From the NCBI GenBank assembly GCA_001899205.1, contig MKVL01000009.1, positions 210,835-274,834 of the forward strand: a stretch of 64,000 nucleotides of DNA, in the 5' to 3' direction. The notes under the pieces are model-generated. The model saw nothing but the letters and a program-made list of their open reading frames with translations, was not told where the DNA came from and searched no databases. The translations under genes and the position numbers were made by a program. Source of the DNA: Mesorhizobium sp. 65-26 (GTDB taxonomy: Bacteria > Pseudomonadota > Alphaproteobacteria > Rhizobiales > Rhizobiaceae). This document shows positions 45,733 to 55,392 of this stretch, piece after piece (the first letter of the stretch is position 1; every line of letters begins with the position of its first letter).

Positions 45733-45756
45733 CTCCGAACAAGATCGCTCAAGAAA

Positions 45757-46893
45757 TCAGAACGAACGCTGGAAGCGGATGAGGCCGCCGATGCTGTTCT
45801 TCTTGTTGGCGTTGGTCAGATTGATCGCGCCCGACTCGCCGTACTTACCAAAGTGGAAATAGTCGACTTCGGCGGTGATGGTGTAACCCGGAACGATGGT
45901 GTAGGCGATGTTGGCCGCCACTGCCAGGTTCTTGGCATCCGAGTAGGAAACCTGAGCGTTGAAAGCGGTCTTCTTGTTGATGGTGTAGGTGCCACCACCC
46001 CAGACGGCGAAGTTGCCGACCCAAGGCTTATAGAAGCTCACCGGCGCGTGCCTGTCGGTGCCGTAGCCGACCATGGCGAACAGCGTCAGGTCCGACGTCG
46101 CCTTCACATCCAGGCGGACCTTGCCGGCCCATTCTTCCCAGGTGCTGTTGTACGAGCCGACAGCGGTGATCGCACCCCAGTCGCCCTTGTACTTCACACC
46201 GCCGACGACATGCGGGACATAGCTGTCGATGGATTGCTGATAACCCTTCAGGGAGCCCGAGCCTTCTTCCAGCGAAACCACGCCCGAGAGGCCGTTGCCG
46301 GCATCGAAGTAGTAGCTGATCAGGTTGGTGTCCTTGACGCCGTACGGGATGATCGTGTCCTGAAGGACATTGCCGGCGTAGCCGATGAACGAATCATAGA
46401 CCGATTCATCCTTACCGACGCGGAAGCCGCCAAGCTGAATCCAGGCGAAGTTCAGCGTCACGGCCTTGTTGACAGCCTGCCAGTCGGTGGCGCCGCTCGT
46501 ATAGTCGCCCGACTTGTTGCCGAAATTGAACCGGGTCTCGGTGTAGGTCTTCAGCGTACCGAGCTCGGTTTCCTGCCCCGTCCAGGTCTTCAGCGCAAAG
46601 CGCATGTTCTTGTACCAGGTCGAGTTGTCGCCATTGCCCATGCTGTCGCGGACGTGATTGACACCGTCCAGGGTGCCAGCATCACCGGCCCCGATGTCGT
46701 AGCGAAGATAGCCGCCGATGCGCAGGCAGGTTTCCGTCCCCGGAATGTAGAAGTAGCCAGCGCCGTATACGTCGCAAATCTTGACGTACTCGGCCGGTTC
46801 CGGCTCGGCGACAACTACGGCGTCCGCGGCGCGAGCGCCGGAGACCGCGATCAATGCCGCGGCTGAGCCGAGAAGGAGGCTCTTGATGTTCAT
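45757..46893 (-). CDS. porin (Omp2b/RopA family)
   Basis: 378 aa outer-membrane beta-barrel. Residues 1-22 are a signal peptide ending ARA. The mature start has CDVYGAGYFYIPGTETC, the two-cysteine block of alphaproteobacterial porins (PF02530), and the protein ends in FQRSF with the C-terminal Phe needed for Bam-dependent insertion. The gene has GGAGAGG 7 nt before ATG and a strong terminator. A 515-bp leader with a low-GC core precedes it. A second copy is cut by the right window edge. It separates recO from era. Confidence 0.95.
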   Translation of the reverse strand: MNIKSLLLGSAAALIAVSGARAADAVVVAEPEPAEYVKICDVYGAGYFYIPGTETCLRIGGYLRYDIGAGDAGTLDGVNHVRDSMGNGDNSTWYKNMRFALKTWTGQETELGTLKTYTETRFNFGNKSGDYTSGATDWQAVNKAVTLNFAWIQLGGFRVGKDESVYDSFIGYAGNVLQDTIIPYGVKDTNLISYYFDAGNGLSGVVSLEEGSGSLKGYQQSIDSYVPHVVGGVKYKGDWGAITAVGSYNSTWEEWAGKVRLDVKATSDLTLFAMVGYGTDRHAPVSFYKPWVGNFAVWGGGTYTINKKTAFNAQVSYSDAKNLAVAANIAYTIVPGYTITAEVDYFHFGKYGESGAINLTNANKKNSIGGLIRFQRSF

Positions 46894-47408
46894 TTTCTGA
46901 CCTCTCCAGTCAAAGTTTTTAATGGCTTCAGATTCGTGGCTGACAGGAGCAATCCCGCCTCACCCCATCGAAAAAGGCTTGCACTGCACCCCCTTTTCGG
47001 CGGCGAACATACTCAACGATCCCTCGCCTTCAATGACAGTTCCAGAAATAATCGACGCAATTTTCAAAGTTTGAATTCATGTTGCACAAATAACACTCCA
47101 TAAAAATCCACAATGTACAAATGGAACATTGTCACCATTCTGTCTTAAAAAAATATAGATTATGTACATAATGAAATTAGTTTTTATGTTATTACGAATA
47201 ATCGCGCAATTGATCGATATAAATCCATATTGATCCACAAATATAGGAATAGTGACCAAGCTTATTGGTCGCATCGGCGGATAACGGGCAGCAGCGTCCG
47301 GCTGCACAATGGGCACGCGTATAAAGAGCCGCCGACACAAGGAGTGTCGGCGGCTCTTTATACGCGTGCCACGTTCGCCAGATGCCGGCGCAGACCGCGG
47401 GGAGCTGG
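46894..47408. other. 515-bp intergenic region: AT-rich porin leader plus inverted repeat
   Basis: Between porin start and era stop. Core 47040-47270 is strikingly AT-rich with runs such as AAAAAAATATA. It carries a 14-bp perfect palindrome ATTATGTACATAAT (47159-47172) and an imperfect one GATCGATAT/ATATTGATC (47212-47220/47227-47235). The right part holds the 27-bp inverted repeat listed next. No open reading frame is convincing; I read it as the porin promoter region and possible regulatory target. Confidence 0.55.
47312..47370. terminator. 27-bp perfect inverted repeat, probable bidirectional terminator after era
   Basis: GGCACGCGTATAAAGAGCCGCCGACAC (positions 47312-47338, given here in two parts as GGCACGCGTATAA and AGAGCCGCCGACAC with one further A between) pairs base for base with 47344-47370 across a 5-nt loop AAGGA. 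On either strand the inner GC stem is followed by CTCTTTAT. It lies 39 nt after the era stop in the minus direction. The length and perfection exceed a normal terminator. Confidence 0.6.
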
Positions 47409-48335
47409 CTAGCGCGGGAATTCCAGTCCCATCTCGCGGTACCGCTCGGGGTCGTCGCCCCAGTTCTCGCGCACCTTCACGAACAAGAAGAGATGTACTT
47501 TCTGTTCGAGTATCTCGGCGATCTCAGTCCGTGCCGCCTGGCCGATAGCCCGGATCGTCTCTCCCTTGTGGCCAAGAACGATCTTCTTCTGGCTGTCGCG
47601 CTCGACATAGATGACCTGCTCGATGCGCACCGAGCCGTCCTTCTTCTCTTCCCATTTCTCGGTCTCGACATGCGAGGAATAGGGGAGTTCCTGATGCAGC
47701 CGCAGATAGAGCTTCTCGCGCGTGATCTCGGCCGCCAGCTGCCGCATCGGCAGATCCGAAATCTGGTCTTCCGGATAGTACCAGGGACCCGCGGGCAGCG
47801 TCTCGGCGAGATAGTCGAGAAGGTCCTTGCAGCCTGAACCGGTAAGCGCCGAGACCATGAAGGTGCGTTTGAACGGCACGCGCTCGTTCGCAGCCGCCGA
47901 CAGGGCCAGCAGCGTTTCCGGCTTGACCCGGTCGACCTTGTTGAGGACCAGCACCATCGGCTGCCGAACATCCTTCAGCCGATCGAGGATGGCGTCGGCG
48001 TCACCCCTGATGCCGCGCTCGGCATCGATCAACAGCACGACCACATCGGCGTCCTTGGCACCGCCCCAGGCGGTGGTCACCATGGCCGTGTCGAGCCTGC
48101 GCCTCGGCTTGAAAATGCCTGGCGTGTCGACGAAAACGATCTGGGCGTTTCCGTGCGTTGCGATACCGCGCACGATCGCGCGAGTCGTCTGCACCTTGTG
48201 CGTGACGATCGAGACCTTCGAGCCAACCAACTGGTTGATCAACGTAGACTTTCCAGCGTTCGGAGCGCCGATCAGCGCCACGAAACCCGAATGCGTCGCG
48301 GGGACCGCTGAGGCAGTATCTTCGACGGAGCTCAT
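47409..48335 (-). CDS. era: GTPase Era
   Basis: 308 aa. Essential GTPase for 16S rRNA maturation and 30S assembly. G1 GAPNAGKST near residue 24, G3 DTPG near 71, G4 NKVD near 133, and the C-terminal KH domain with LGHKGETIRAIGQAARTEI near 248. ATG 48335 has GGAAGG upstream. It is next to rnc, as usual, but 178 bp separate it from rnc. Confidence 0.97.
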   Translation of the reverse strand: MSSVEDTASAVPATHSGFVALIGAPNAGKSTLINQLVGSKVSIVTHKVQTTRAIVRGIATHGNAQIVFVDTPGIFKPRRRLDTAMVTTAWGGAKDADVVVLLIDAERGIRGDADAILDRLKDVRQPMVLVLNKVDRVKPETLLALSAAANERVPFKRTFMVSALTGSGCKDLLDYLAETLPAGPWYYPEDQISDLPMRQLAAEITREKLYLRLHQELPYSSHVETEKWEEKKDGSVRIEQVIYVERDSQKKIVLGHKGETIRAIGQAARTEIAEILEQKVHLFLFVKVRENWGDDPERYREMGLEFPR

Positions 48336-48513
48336 GCGGCGTTTCCTTCCGCGGAGCGCCACGCGTCTCTCAGGACGCGCAACGGGCGCTCCGGCACTTT
48401 GTAGCTATGCATCGTACTTTTCCAAAATCGCTCCACTCCTAGAGCAATTCAACGGAAAGTGCGAAGCGGTTTTGTGTAACCGACCAACAAGGCGTGGCAT
48501 GCGTCGCCATGCG
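48336..48513. repeat. era-rnc gap with rhizobial intergenic repeat
   Basis: 178 bp between era and rnc, which are often closely spaced. It includes AGAGCAATTC (48440-48449) followed by GGAAAGTGCGAAGCGGTTTT, a text typical of dispersed intergenic repeats in Mesorhizobium as I know them. Coordinates of the repeat itself are approximate. Confidence 0.4.
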
Positions 48514-49224
48514 CTAGGCAGGCGCGTTTGCCCAAACGCCTTCGCGCAACAGAAGCGAGGTGGCGGCCGCCTCCTCAGCGGCACGGCGCGAACCACCGGT
48601 ACCTTGCGCCGGATCAAGGCCACGCACCCGGACACTCACCGTGAAGATCGGCTGATGGTCGGGCCCTTCCCTGTTCTCGATCACATATTCCGGACGGGCA
48701 TCGCCGATCTTGGCGAGCCACTCCTGCAGTTCCGACTTCGGATTGGGCGGCTTCGTCACCACCGTCTGCGCGCGAGCTTCCCAGTAACGCAAGACGAACT
48801 GCCGTGCGGCATCGATACCGCCATCCAGGTAGACCGCGGCAATAAGAGCCTCGACCGCATCCGCCAGATAGTTCCCCCCGGAACCGCGCGAGCGCATCTT
48901 CAACGCCGCATCAGCGCGGACCAGCTCCTCGAGCTGCATCTCGACGCCGATCTCGGAGCAGGTTCGCGCATCGACCAACGCGTTGAAGCGTGGGGCAATC
49001 TCGCCTTCGGCCGCATCGGGGAACTTCTCGAACAGCATGTCGGCGACCATCAGTCCGAGGACGCGATCGCCAAGAAACTCGAGACGCTGATTGTTGCTGG
49101 CGGCCTTGACGGCGCTGGAATGGGTCAGCGCCGTCTCGAGCAGTCGAATATCCTTGAAGGCATATCCGGTCCTGGCCAGCACCAAGGCGGCCAGTGCCTC
49201 GCCGGTCGGACGCTTCAGGGCCAT
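48514..49224 (-). CDS. rnc: ribonuclease III
   Basis: 236 aa. Cuts double-stranded RNA in rRNA processing and regulation. The catalytic signature NQRLEFLGDRVLGLMVADML is near residues 45-64, with a second acidic site in DAVEALIAAVYLD; the C-terminal dsRNA-binding domain has the GGSRRAAEEAAA end. The start overlaps the lepB stop by 1 nt (TGATG), deciding ATG 49224. Confidence 0.96.
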   Translation of the reverse strand: MALKRPTGEALAALVLARTGYAFKDIRLLETALTHSSAVKAASNNQRLEFLGDRVLGLMVADMLFEKFPDAAEGEIAPRFNALVDARTCSEIGVEMQLEELVRADAALKMRSRGSGGNYLADAVEALIAAVYLDGGIDAARQFVLRYWEARAQTVVTKPPNPKSELQEWLAKIGDARPEYVIENREGPDHQPIFTVSVRVRGLDPAQGTGGSRRAAEEAAATSLLLREGVWANAPA

Positions 49225-49973
49225 CAATTGACGAATTGGAACAGGCGCGAGCCGCGCATCAGCGACGGCCACTTCCAGACTTCCAGAGGGCTCGCCTTAC
49301 CCGCGATGGAGAAGAAGATCATGTTGGCGCGACCGACCAGGTTTTCCGCCGGAACGTAGCCGACGGTGAAGCGGCTGTCGGCGGAGTTGTCGCGGTTGTC
49401 GCCCATCATGAAATAGTGGCCAGCCGGCACGTCGAATTCCCGCGTGTTGTCGCCGATCGTGTTCGGTGCGAGGTCGAGCGTGTCGTAGCTGACGCCGTTG
49501 GGCAGCGTCTCGCGGTAGACGTCGACCGGGCGATTCTCCTGGGTGATATCCGGATTGTCGATCTGGCCCGTCTTCACCCGCGGCACGCCGACGCCGTTGA
49601 TGAAGAGCTGGCCGTCCTTCATCTGAATCTTGTCGCCCGGCAGGCCGACGACGCGCTTGATGTAGTCAATCGACGGATCCGGCGGGAACTTGAACACCAC
49701 GACGTCACCGCGCTTCGGCTCGGAGCCCCAGATGCGGCCGGAGAAGAGGTCCGGGCCGAAAGGCAGCGAATAGCGCGAATAGCCATAGGACCATTTCGTC
49801 ACGAACAGATAGTCGCCCTCGAGCAGCGTCGGCCGCATCGAGCCGGACGGGATGGAGAAAGGCTGAAACAGCAAAGTGCGGATGACCAACGCGAGCAAAA
49901 GCGCCTGGACGATGACGCTGACGGTTTCGCCAAGTCCGCCGGATTTCTTCTCGGGTTTTTCAGCCACGCTCAT
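49224..49973 (-). CDS. lepB: signal peptidase I
   Basis: 249 aa. Removes signal peptides in the periplasm. One N-terminal membrane helix (about 22-40), catalytic Ser in PSGSMRPTL near 46, catalytic Lys in DYIKRVVGLPGD near 106, and the GDNRDNSADSR box near 193. ATG 49973 begins MSVAEKPEKK. It is directly upstream of rnc with a 1-nt overlap. Confidence 0.96.
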   Translation of the reverse strand: MSVAEKPEKKSGGLGETVSVIVQALLLALVIRTLLFQPFSIPSGSMRPTLLEGDYLFVTKWSYGYSRYSLPFGPDLFSGRIWGSEPKRGDVVVFKFPPDPSIDYIKRVVGLPGDKIQMKDGQLFINGVGVPRVKTGQIDNPDITQENRPVDVYRETLPNGVSYDTLDLAPNTIGDNTREFDVPAGHYFMMGDNRDNSADSRFTVGYVPAENLVGRANMIFFSIAGKASPLEVWKWPSLMRGSRLFQFVN

Positions 49974-50051
49974 GTCGTCCTCGATTATGCGTTGGATGGT
50001 ATAGAGTCTCGGCGCGCGGTGGGCAACGTCAATGCCGACGGTCTGAGGCAA

Positions 50052-50465
50052 TCAATGTGGCACTTGTTCGACCGGCAATGCCTCGATGATCACAAAGGCT
50101 TGAGCGAGCGGGAAATCATCCGTGATCGTGAGATGAATCACCGGCCGATGGCCCTTCGGAAGGATGGCCTCCAGCCTCGTCAGCGCACCGCCGGTCAAAA
50201 CCATGGTCGGCTTGCCGCCAGGCAGGTTGACGACACCCATGTCGCGCCAGAAGACGCCCTCCGCGATTCCGGTGCCAAGCGCCTTGGTGCAGGCTTCCTT
50301 GGCGGCGAACCGCTTGGCGTAGGAAGCAGCCTTGTCGCGACGGCTTTCCGCGCGTTGCTGTTCCGCGTCGGTGTAGATGCGCTGGATGAAGCGCTGGCCA
50401 TGGCGCTCCAGGGATTTTTCGATGCGTCTGATATCGATGAGGTCGCTGCCGATGCCAATGATCAT
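50052..50465 (-). CDS. acpS: holo-[acyl-carrier-protein] synthase
   Basis: 137 aa. Attaches 4'-phosphopantetheine from CoA to acyl carrier protein. Metal and substrate residues lie in [13 protein letters not shown] (Asp8) and [14 protein letters not shown] (Glu near 61). The length fits AcpS. Its ATG overlaps the stop of the upstream DUF2062 gene (ATGA). Confidence 0.95.
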   Translation of the reverse strand: MIIGIGSDLIDIRRIEKSLERHGQRFIQRIYTDAEQQRAESRRDKAASYAKRFAAKEACTKALGTGIAEGVFWRDMGVVNLPGGKPTMVLTGGALTRLEAILPKGHRPVIHLTITDDFPLAQAFVIIEALPVEQVPH

Positions 50466-51061
50466 CGCGCGGTGGAACCCAGGCCGCCGGCAGCGGGAGC
50501 GGATTGCGCGTGCCGGTCGGCCCGCTCAGCCAGGCGCTTGCGCCGGCGCTCGCGGAAGACGCTCATCCCCCAGCGCGTCAGGCCGTAGAAAAAAAGGCCG
50601 AACACAAGCCCGAGCGGAACCGCGCCGATGAGCATCGGCTCGAGGACCGGATGCCACAGCTTGGCGAATGAAAGCTTGTGCATCATCTCGCCAAGGTGTT
50701 CGGGCGGACCGTGCGCCGGCAGCTTGTCATGCAGGATGAGCTTGCCCGTCTCCCACGAGGCGCCCCACAGCAGCGGAAATGTCAGCGGATTGCCGAAGAA
50801 AACAGCGCCAAGCGCGGCGGCGACCAGATTGCCGGCGATTACCCAGCAGAGGACACCGGCAATGATGAAGTGAAAGCCGACCGGAAAGAACGAGGCAAAG
50901 ACACCCGCCGCCACGCCGGCCGCGACCGAGTGCGGCGTCGACTTCAGCCGCAGGATGCGCTTCGAAAAATACTGGAGCGAGCGCGAGAACGAGCGGCGCG
51001 GCCATAGGTAGACGCGTACCCGCTCGACAAGACTATCGGGCTCTCTGCGACGAAAAAGCAC
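50462..51061 (-). CDS. DUF2062 membrane protein
   Basis: 199 aa from a GTG start. DUF2062 proteins are small inner-membrane proteins of unknown function; here [45 protein letters not shown] (about 23-67) shows the typical layout and a further helix lies near 150-170. I choose GTG 51061, giving a start VLFRRREPD which is family-like, because the in-frame ATG codons further upstream encode an arginine-rich non-family stretch. CAGGAACAGA precedes it. It ends in an ATGA overlap with acpS. Confidence 0.8.
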   Translation of the reverse strand: MLFRRREPDSLVERVRVYLWPRRSFSRSLQYFSKRILRLKSTPHSVAAGVAAGVFASFFPVGFHFIIAGVLCWVIAGNLVAAALGAVFFGNPLTFPLLWGASWETGKLILHDKLPAHGPPEHLGEMMHKLSFAKLWHPVLEPMLIGAVPLGLVFGLFFYGLTRWGMSVFRERRRKRLAERADRHAQSAPAAGGLGSTAR

Positions 51062-51309
51062 TCTGTTCCTGACTCCGCCATGGCGCCAAGCCAACCGGCC
51101 GTGACGCGACAGCCATACCTGCACCGCGCGGCTGCCGTGACGGCACCGCACCATTGATATAAAGGCACGCAGGCCGCAGAACAACAGAACCGCTAGCGGC
51201 GCGCGCCTGCCATCGCTTTTTGAAGGGGTGGCATTTTGTCAGAGGCACAGCGGATGATCGCGGCGATTTTGAGGAAACCGGGCATGCCAGTGCAAAAATA
51301 CCGATCGAG

Positions 51310-51690
51310 CTAGTCGGCGTATGTCGCGACTTCGACGAGATTTCCATCCGGATCACGGAAATAGACCGAGGTCATCGGTCCCTTCGCTCCGATGCGCGCG
51401 ACAGGCCCAAGTTCCACGGCAACCCCATTGGCCGCCAGCACCGAGCAAAGCTCGTCAAGCGGCCGATCCGTGATCAGGCAGAAATCGCCTGAGCCAGGCG
51501 TCGGCCTGCCGGCCTTCGGCTCGAACTCGCGTCCGGCCTCATGCACGTTGATCTTCTGGCCGCCGAAAGCCAGAGCCGTCGGCCGCCCCGCGATGTCGAT
51601 CCGTTCGAAACCGAGCAGCCGCTGATAGAAAGCGCAGGTCTCTTCGACAGAAGCGACCGTGAGGACGAAGTGATCCAGGCCGGAGATCAC
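51310..51690 (-). CDS. VOC family protein
   Basis: 126 aa glyoxalase/bleomycin-resistance fold. ISGLDHFVLTVASVEETCAFY at the start supplies the candidate metal His (about 6), INVHEAG a second (about 51), and DPDGNLVEVATY the Glu near 121. GTG 51690 is chosen since it is 10 nt after the pyrE stop and opens the family motif. Function unknown. It is probably co-transcribed with pyrE. Confidence 0.85.
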   Translation of the reverse strand: MISGLDHFVLTVASVEETCAFYQRLLGFERIDIAGRPTALAFGGQKINVHEAGREFEPKAGRPTPGSGDFCLITDRPLDELCSVLAANGVAVELGPVARIGAKGPMTSVYFRDPDGNLVEVATYAD

Positions 51691-51700
51691 GAGTGCCGGG

Positions 51701-52279
51701 TCAGATGTTGCGGCTGCCCGGCTTGACCGCCGGTATCGCGGCAAGCTCCGGAGGCAACCTGTCGGCCGGATAGGCTGGCACCTCGTATTCGGCGAGCGCT
51801 ATCAGGGGCACGCCGACATTGGTCTTGCCGGCCGAGCGGTCGATGATACAGGCGGCGGCGGCGACATCGGCGCCAAGCTCTCGCAGGCACTCGATGGTTT
51901 CGCGGATCGAAAGGCCTGTCGTGACGATGTCCTCGACGATGACGACGCGCGCGCCAGGGCTGATCTCGAAGCGGCGCAACCTGAACTCTCCGCCCTCCCG
52001 CTCGACCCAGATGGCCGGCACGCCGAGATGGCGCGAGGTCTCGTACGCTGGGATCAGCCCGCCGATCGCGGGACCGACGACATAGTCGATGCGGCCCGGA
52101 ACGGCCTTGCGGATCTTCTCGGCCAGCGCCTTGCACAGGCGTTCGGTCTTGTCGGCGTGCATGAAGACGCGCGCCTTCTGCAGGAAAACGGGGCTGCGCA
52201 GGCCGGACGTCAGGATGAAATGGCCTTCGAGAACCGCGCCAGCCTCACGGAAAACGCCCAGCACTTCGTCGGTGTTCAT
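51701..52279 (-). CDS. pyrE: orotate phosphoribosyltransferase
   Basis: 192 aa. Makes orotidine monophosphate from orotate and PRPP. The PRPP motif [11 protein letters not shown] is near residues 113-123, with the flexible loop ahead of it ([12 protein letters not shown]) and [20 protein letters not shown] 52279 is used. It lies downstream of relA on the same strand, with a 99-bp gap. Confidence 0.96.
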   Translation of the reverse strand: MNTDEVLGVFREAGAVLEGHFILTSGLRSPVFLQKARVFMHADKTERLCKALAEKIRKAVPGRIDYVVGPAIGGLIPAYETSRHLGVPAIWVEREGGEFRLRRFEISPGARVVIVEDIVTTGLSIRETIECLRELGADVAAAACIIDRSAGKTNVGVPLIALAEYEVPAYPADRLPPELAAIPAVKPGSRNI

Positions 52280-52378
52280 TTCATTCCCCTTGGGCCTATG
52301 GCTACCGATCACGTTCCCATAGCGGACGTCGAACGGCGAAGCGGTATCAGTTCCCCTACCCCGGAGCTCAGGTCCGGT

Positions 52379-54607
52379 CTAGCCATTGACGCGGCGAGCG
52401 TCGCTAACGCTCGAATTGATCTTGAGCTGCGACAGCAGCCGGTTGAGGTGTTTCAGGTCCCATACTTCGAGGTCGATCAGCATCTCGGTGAAATCCGGCG
52501 CGGTGCGTATCATCGACAGCGTGTGGATGTTGGCGTCGTTCGAGGCGACGACCTGGGCGATATCGGCAAGCGAGCCCGGCGCATTGATGGCGGTGACCGA
52601 GATACGGGCGGGGAAGCGTTCCTTCGTCCGTTCGTCGATGTCCCAGCGCACGTCGATCCAACGCTCCGGCTGGTCGTCGAAAGCCTGGAGGGCTGGCGAC
52701 TGGATCGGGTAGATGGTGATGCCTGTGCCCGGCTGGACGATGCCGACGATGCGGTCGCCGGGAACCGCTCCCTCCGGCGCGAAACGCACCGGCAGATCGC
52801 CACGCACGCCGCGGATCGGCAAGGCGCCGTCGCGCGGCTGTCCCTTGTCCTTGCGCGCGGCGCGGCCGGGGATCTGGAACAGCATGCCGGCGGCATTGCG
52901 GATCTTCGACCAGCCTTCCTCGCGCTGCTTGGGTGCCGCCGATGTGACGCGCTCGTCCTTGTAGTCCGGGAACACCGCCTTCATCACGTCGATCGAGGCG
53001 ATCTCGCCGCGTCCAACCGAGGCCAGCACATCCTCGATGTCCTTGCGCGCCAGCCGGTGCAGCACCGGCTTCAGGCTGTCCTTGGTGAACGTCTTGCCGG
53101 CGCGCTCGAAGGCGCGCTCCAGGATACGCACGCCGAGGCCGGAATATTGCTTGCGGATGGCATTCTTGGTGGCACGACGGATGGCGGCGCGGGCCTTGCC
53201 GGTGACGACGACGGATTCCCAGGCAGCGGGCGGAACCTGCGCCTTGGAGCGGATGATCTCGACCTCGTCGCCGTTCTTCAACTCCGTCATCAGCGGCATG
53301 ATGCGACCGTTCACCTTCGCGCCAACGCAGGTGTCACCGACATCGGTGTGCACGGCATAGGCGAAGTCGATGGGCGTCGCTCCGCGCGGCAGCGCGATCA
53401 GCATGCCCTTCGGGGTGAAGCAGAACACCTGGTCCTGAAAGAGCTCCAGCTTCGTGTTCTCAAGGAAATCCTCGGGGCTGTCGCCCTCGGCGAGCTGCTC
53501 GATGGTGCGCCGCAGCCAGGCATAGGCGTTGGTCTCCTTCGAGATGGCATGGCCGGCGCCATTCGCCTTGCCGCCGCTGTCCTTGTAGATCGAATGGGCG
53601 GCGACGCCATACTCGGCGATCTTGTTCATCTCGCGGGTGCGTATCTGGAGCTCGACGCGTTGCCGCGAGGGGCCGACGATGGTGGTGTGGATGGAGCGGT
53701 AGTCGTTCTGCTTGGGCGTCGAGATGTAGTCCTTGAAACGCCCGGGAACCATCGACCAGGTGGTGTGGATGGCGCCCAGCGCGCGATAGCAATCCTCGAC
53801 GTTCTCGACGACGACGCGGAAGCCGAAAATGTCGGAGAGCTGTTCGAATGACAGCGCCTTGGTTTCCATCTTGCGAAACACCGACCACGGCTTCTTCTGG
53901 CGGCTTTTGACGGTTGCCTTGATCGCATGCTTGTCGAACAGCGCGGACAGCGCTTTCTCGATTTCCGAAAGCACGTCCTTGTTGCGTTCGAATATCTCGG
54001 CAAGCCTCGCGGTAACGGCGCGATGAGCTTCCGGATTGATGAAGCGGAAAGCGATTTCCTCCAGCTCCTCGCGCATGCCCTGCATGCCCATGCGGCCGGC
54101 GAGCGGCGCATAGATATCCATCGTCTCCTCGGCGATGCGAAGACGCTTGGCCTCCGGCATGTGGTCGAGGGTGCGCATGTTGTGCAGCCGGTCGGCAAGC
54201 TTGACGAGAAGAACGCGCACGTCCTCGGAGATGGCCAGCAAAAGCTTGCGCAGGTTTTCGGCCTGCTCGGCCTTCTTCGACACGAGGTCGAGCTTCTTCA
54301 GCTTGGTCAGGCCCTCCACCAGCTTGCCCATTTCGGGCCCGAACAACTCGTCGATCTCGGCCCTGGTCGCCGTCGTGTCCTCGATGGTGTCATGGAGCAG
54401 TGCGACCGCGATCGTCGCTTCATCCATGTGCATCTCGGTGAGGATGGCGGCGACTTCCAGCGGATGCGAGAAATAGGGATCGCCCGAGGCGCGCTTCTGG
54501 TGGCCATGCTTCTGCATGGCGTAGACATAGGCCTTGTTGAGAAGCGCCTCGTTGACGTCGGGCTTGTAGCGCTGGACGCGCTCGACAAGCTCGTACTGAC
54601 GCATCAT
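52379..54607 (-). CDS. relA: bifunctional (p)ppGpp synthetase/hydrolase (Rsh)
   Basis: 742 aa. Makes and degrades the alarmone (p)ppGpp. The HD hydrolase domain has SHPLEVAAILTEM and LLHDTIEDT (about 48-78) and KLADRLHNM; the synthetase domain has FRVVVENVEDCYRALG and DYISTPKQNDYRSIHTT (about 295-311); TGS follows near 390-450 and a C-terminal ACT domain near 665-740. Both active sites look intact, so it is the single long Rsh protein of rhizobia. rpoZ lies 111 bp upstream. Confidence 0.96.
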   Translation of the reverse strand: MMRQYELVERVQRYKPDVNEALLNKAYVYAMQKHGHQKRASGDPYFSHPLEVAAILTEMHMDEATIAVALLHDTIEDTTATRAEIDELFGPEMGKLVEGLTKLKKLDLVSKKAEQAENLRKLLLAISEDVRVLLVKLADRLHNMRTLDHMPEAKRLRIAEETMDIYAPLAGRMGMQGMREELEEIAFRFINPEAHRAVTARLAEIFERNKDVLSEIEKALSALFDKHAIKATVKSRQKKPWSVFRKMETKALSFEQLSDIFGFRVVVENVEDCYRALGAIHTTWSMVPGRFKDYISTPKQNDYRSIHTTIVGPSRQRVELQIRTREMNKIAEYGVAAHSIYKDSGGKANGAGHAISKETNAYAWLRRTIEQLAEGDSPEDFLENTKLELFQDQVFCFTPKGMLIALPRGATPIDFAYAVHTDVGDTCVGAKVNGRIMPLMTELKNGDEVEIIRSKAQVPPAAWESVVVTGKARAAIRRATKNAIRKQYSGLGVRILERAFERAGKTFTKDSLKPVLHRLARKDIEDVLASVGRGEIASIDVMKAVFPDYKDERVTSAAPKQREEGWSKIRNAAGMLFQIPGRAARKDKGQPRDGALPIRGVRGDLPVRFAPEGAVPGDRIVGIVQPGTGITIYPIQSPALQAFDDQPERWIDVRWDIDERTKERFPARISVTAINAPGSLADIAQVVASNDANIHTLSMIRTAPDFTEMLIDLEVWDLKHLNRLLSQLKINSSVSDARRVNG

Positions 54608-54718
54608 GGGCTGAATCTCACGGCACGAAAATGAATCATGCGCCGCACGGGTGTACGGCGCATGTCATAGATAGCCACGAAACCGTCGACGCGAAAGTGT
54701 CGGCGGCCCGGCCTGGGA

Positions 54719-55117
54719 TCAATAGTCGTCGCTTTTTTCCGGCGGGACCAGGCCTTCGATGCCGGCCAGCAGATCTTCCTCGGTCATGCGATCGAATGCG
54801 ATGTTGTCCTCGGCATCGTCGGTCTCGGCGGCGGCCACCGCGCCGGTCTGGTCGGCGATGACCTCGCCCTCGGCTTCCGGCTCGTCGACCTCGACATGCT
54901 TCTGCAGCGAGTGGATCAGATCTTCCTTGAGATCATCGGGCGACAGCGTTTCGTCGGCGATCTCGCGCAGCGCCACGACCGGATTCTTGTCGTTGTCGCG
55001 CGGAACGGTGATCATCGCACCCTGGCTGATCTGACGGGCGCGGTGGCCGGCCAGAAGAACCAGTTCAAAGCGGTTGTCGACCTTGTCTATGCAGTCTTCA
55101 ACGGTTACGCGGGCCAT
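54719..55117 (-). CDS. rpoZ: RNA polymerase subunit omega
   Basis: 132 aa. Starts [31 protein letters not shown], the conserved omega core, and ends in an acidic tail usual in alphaproteobacteria. Omega helps assemble RNA polymerase and links it to (p)ppGpp, in keeping with relA as the next gene. Confidence 0.97.
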   Translation of the reverse strand: MARVTVEDCIDKVDNRFELVLLAGHRARQISQGAMITVPRDNDKNPVVALREIADETLSPDDLKEDLIHSLQKHVEVDEPEAEGEVIADQTGAVAAAETDDAEDNIAFDRMTEEDLLAGIEGLVPPEKSDDY

Positions 55118-55392
55118 GAGCTGCCCCTTTCATGCGTGGATTTGACGGAAAACAGGCGGCGTGCATACCCCGAACGCCGGGAAAACACAAGCATATTGCC
55201 AAATCCTTCCAAGCCGGCGCGCCGGAGGCAAGGCGGCTCCCGATCACAATTGCTTGCAGTGCCCGCCCCGCCCTTGGATTGCCGGGAAACTGGCGCTATC
55301 TCGAATTGTACAAGGTCAGCCGGATTATTATCGGCCGGACGGGTCATCGCTACCGCTTTTCGTTTGAACGCATTTCGAAAAGGACATTTTTC

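Noticed and set aside
45853-46866. Plus-strand open frame opposite the porin
   Set aside because: The porin is complete with signal peptide, terminator and C-terminal Phe; the opposite frame has no support.
47077-47340. Short minus-strand frame in the porin leader
   Set aside because: It runs through AT-rich sequence and into the long inverted repeat; such frames arise by chance there.
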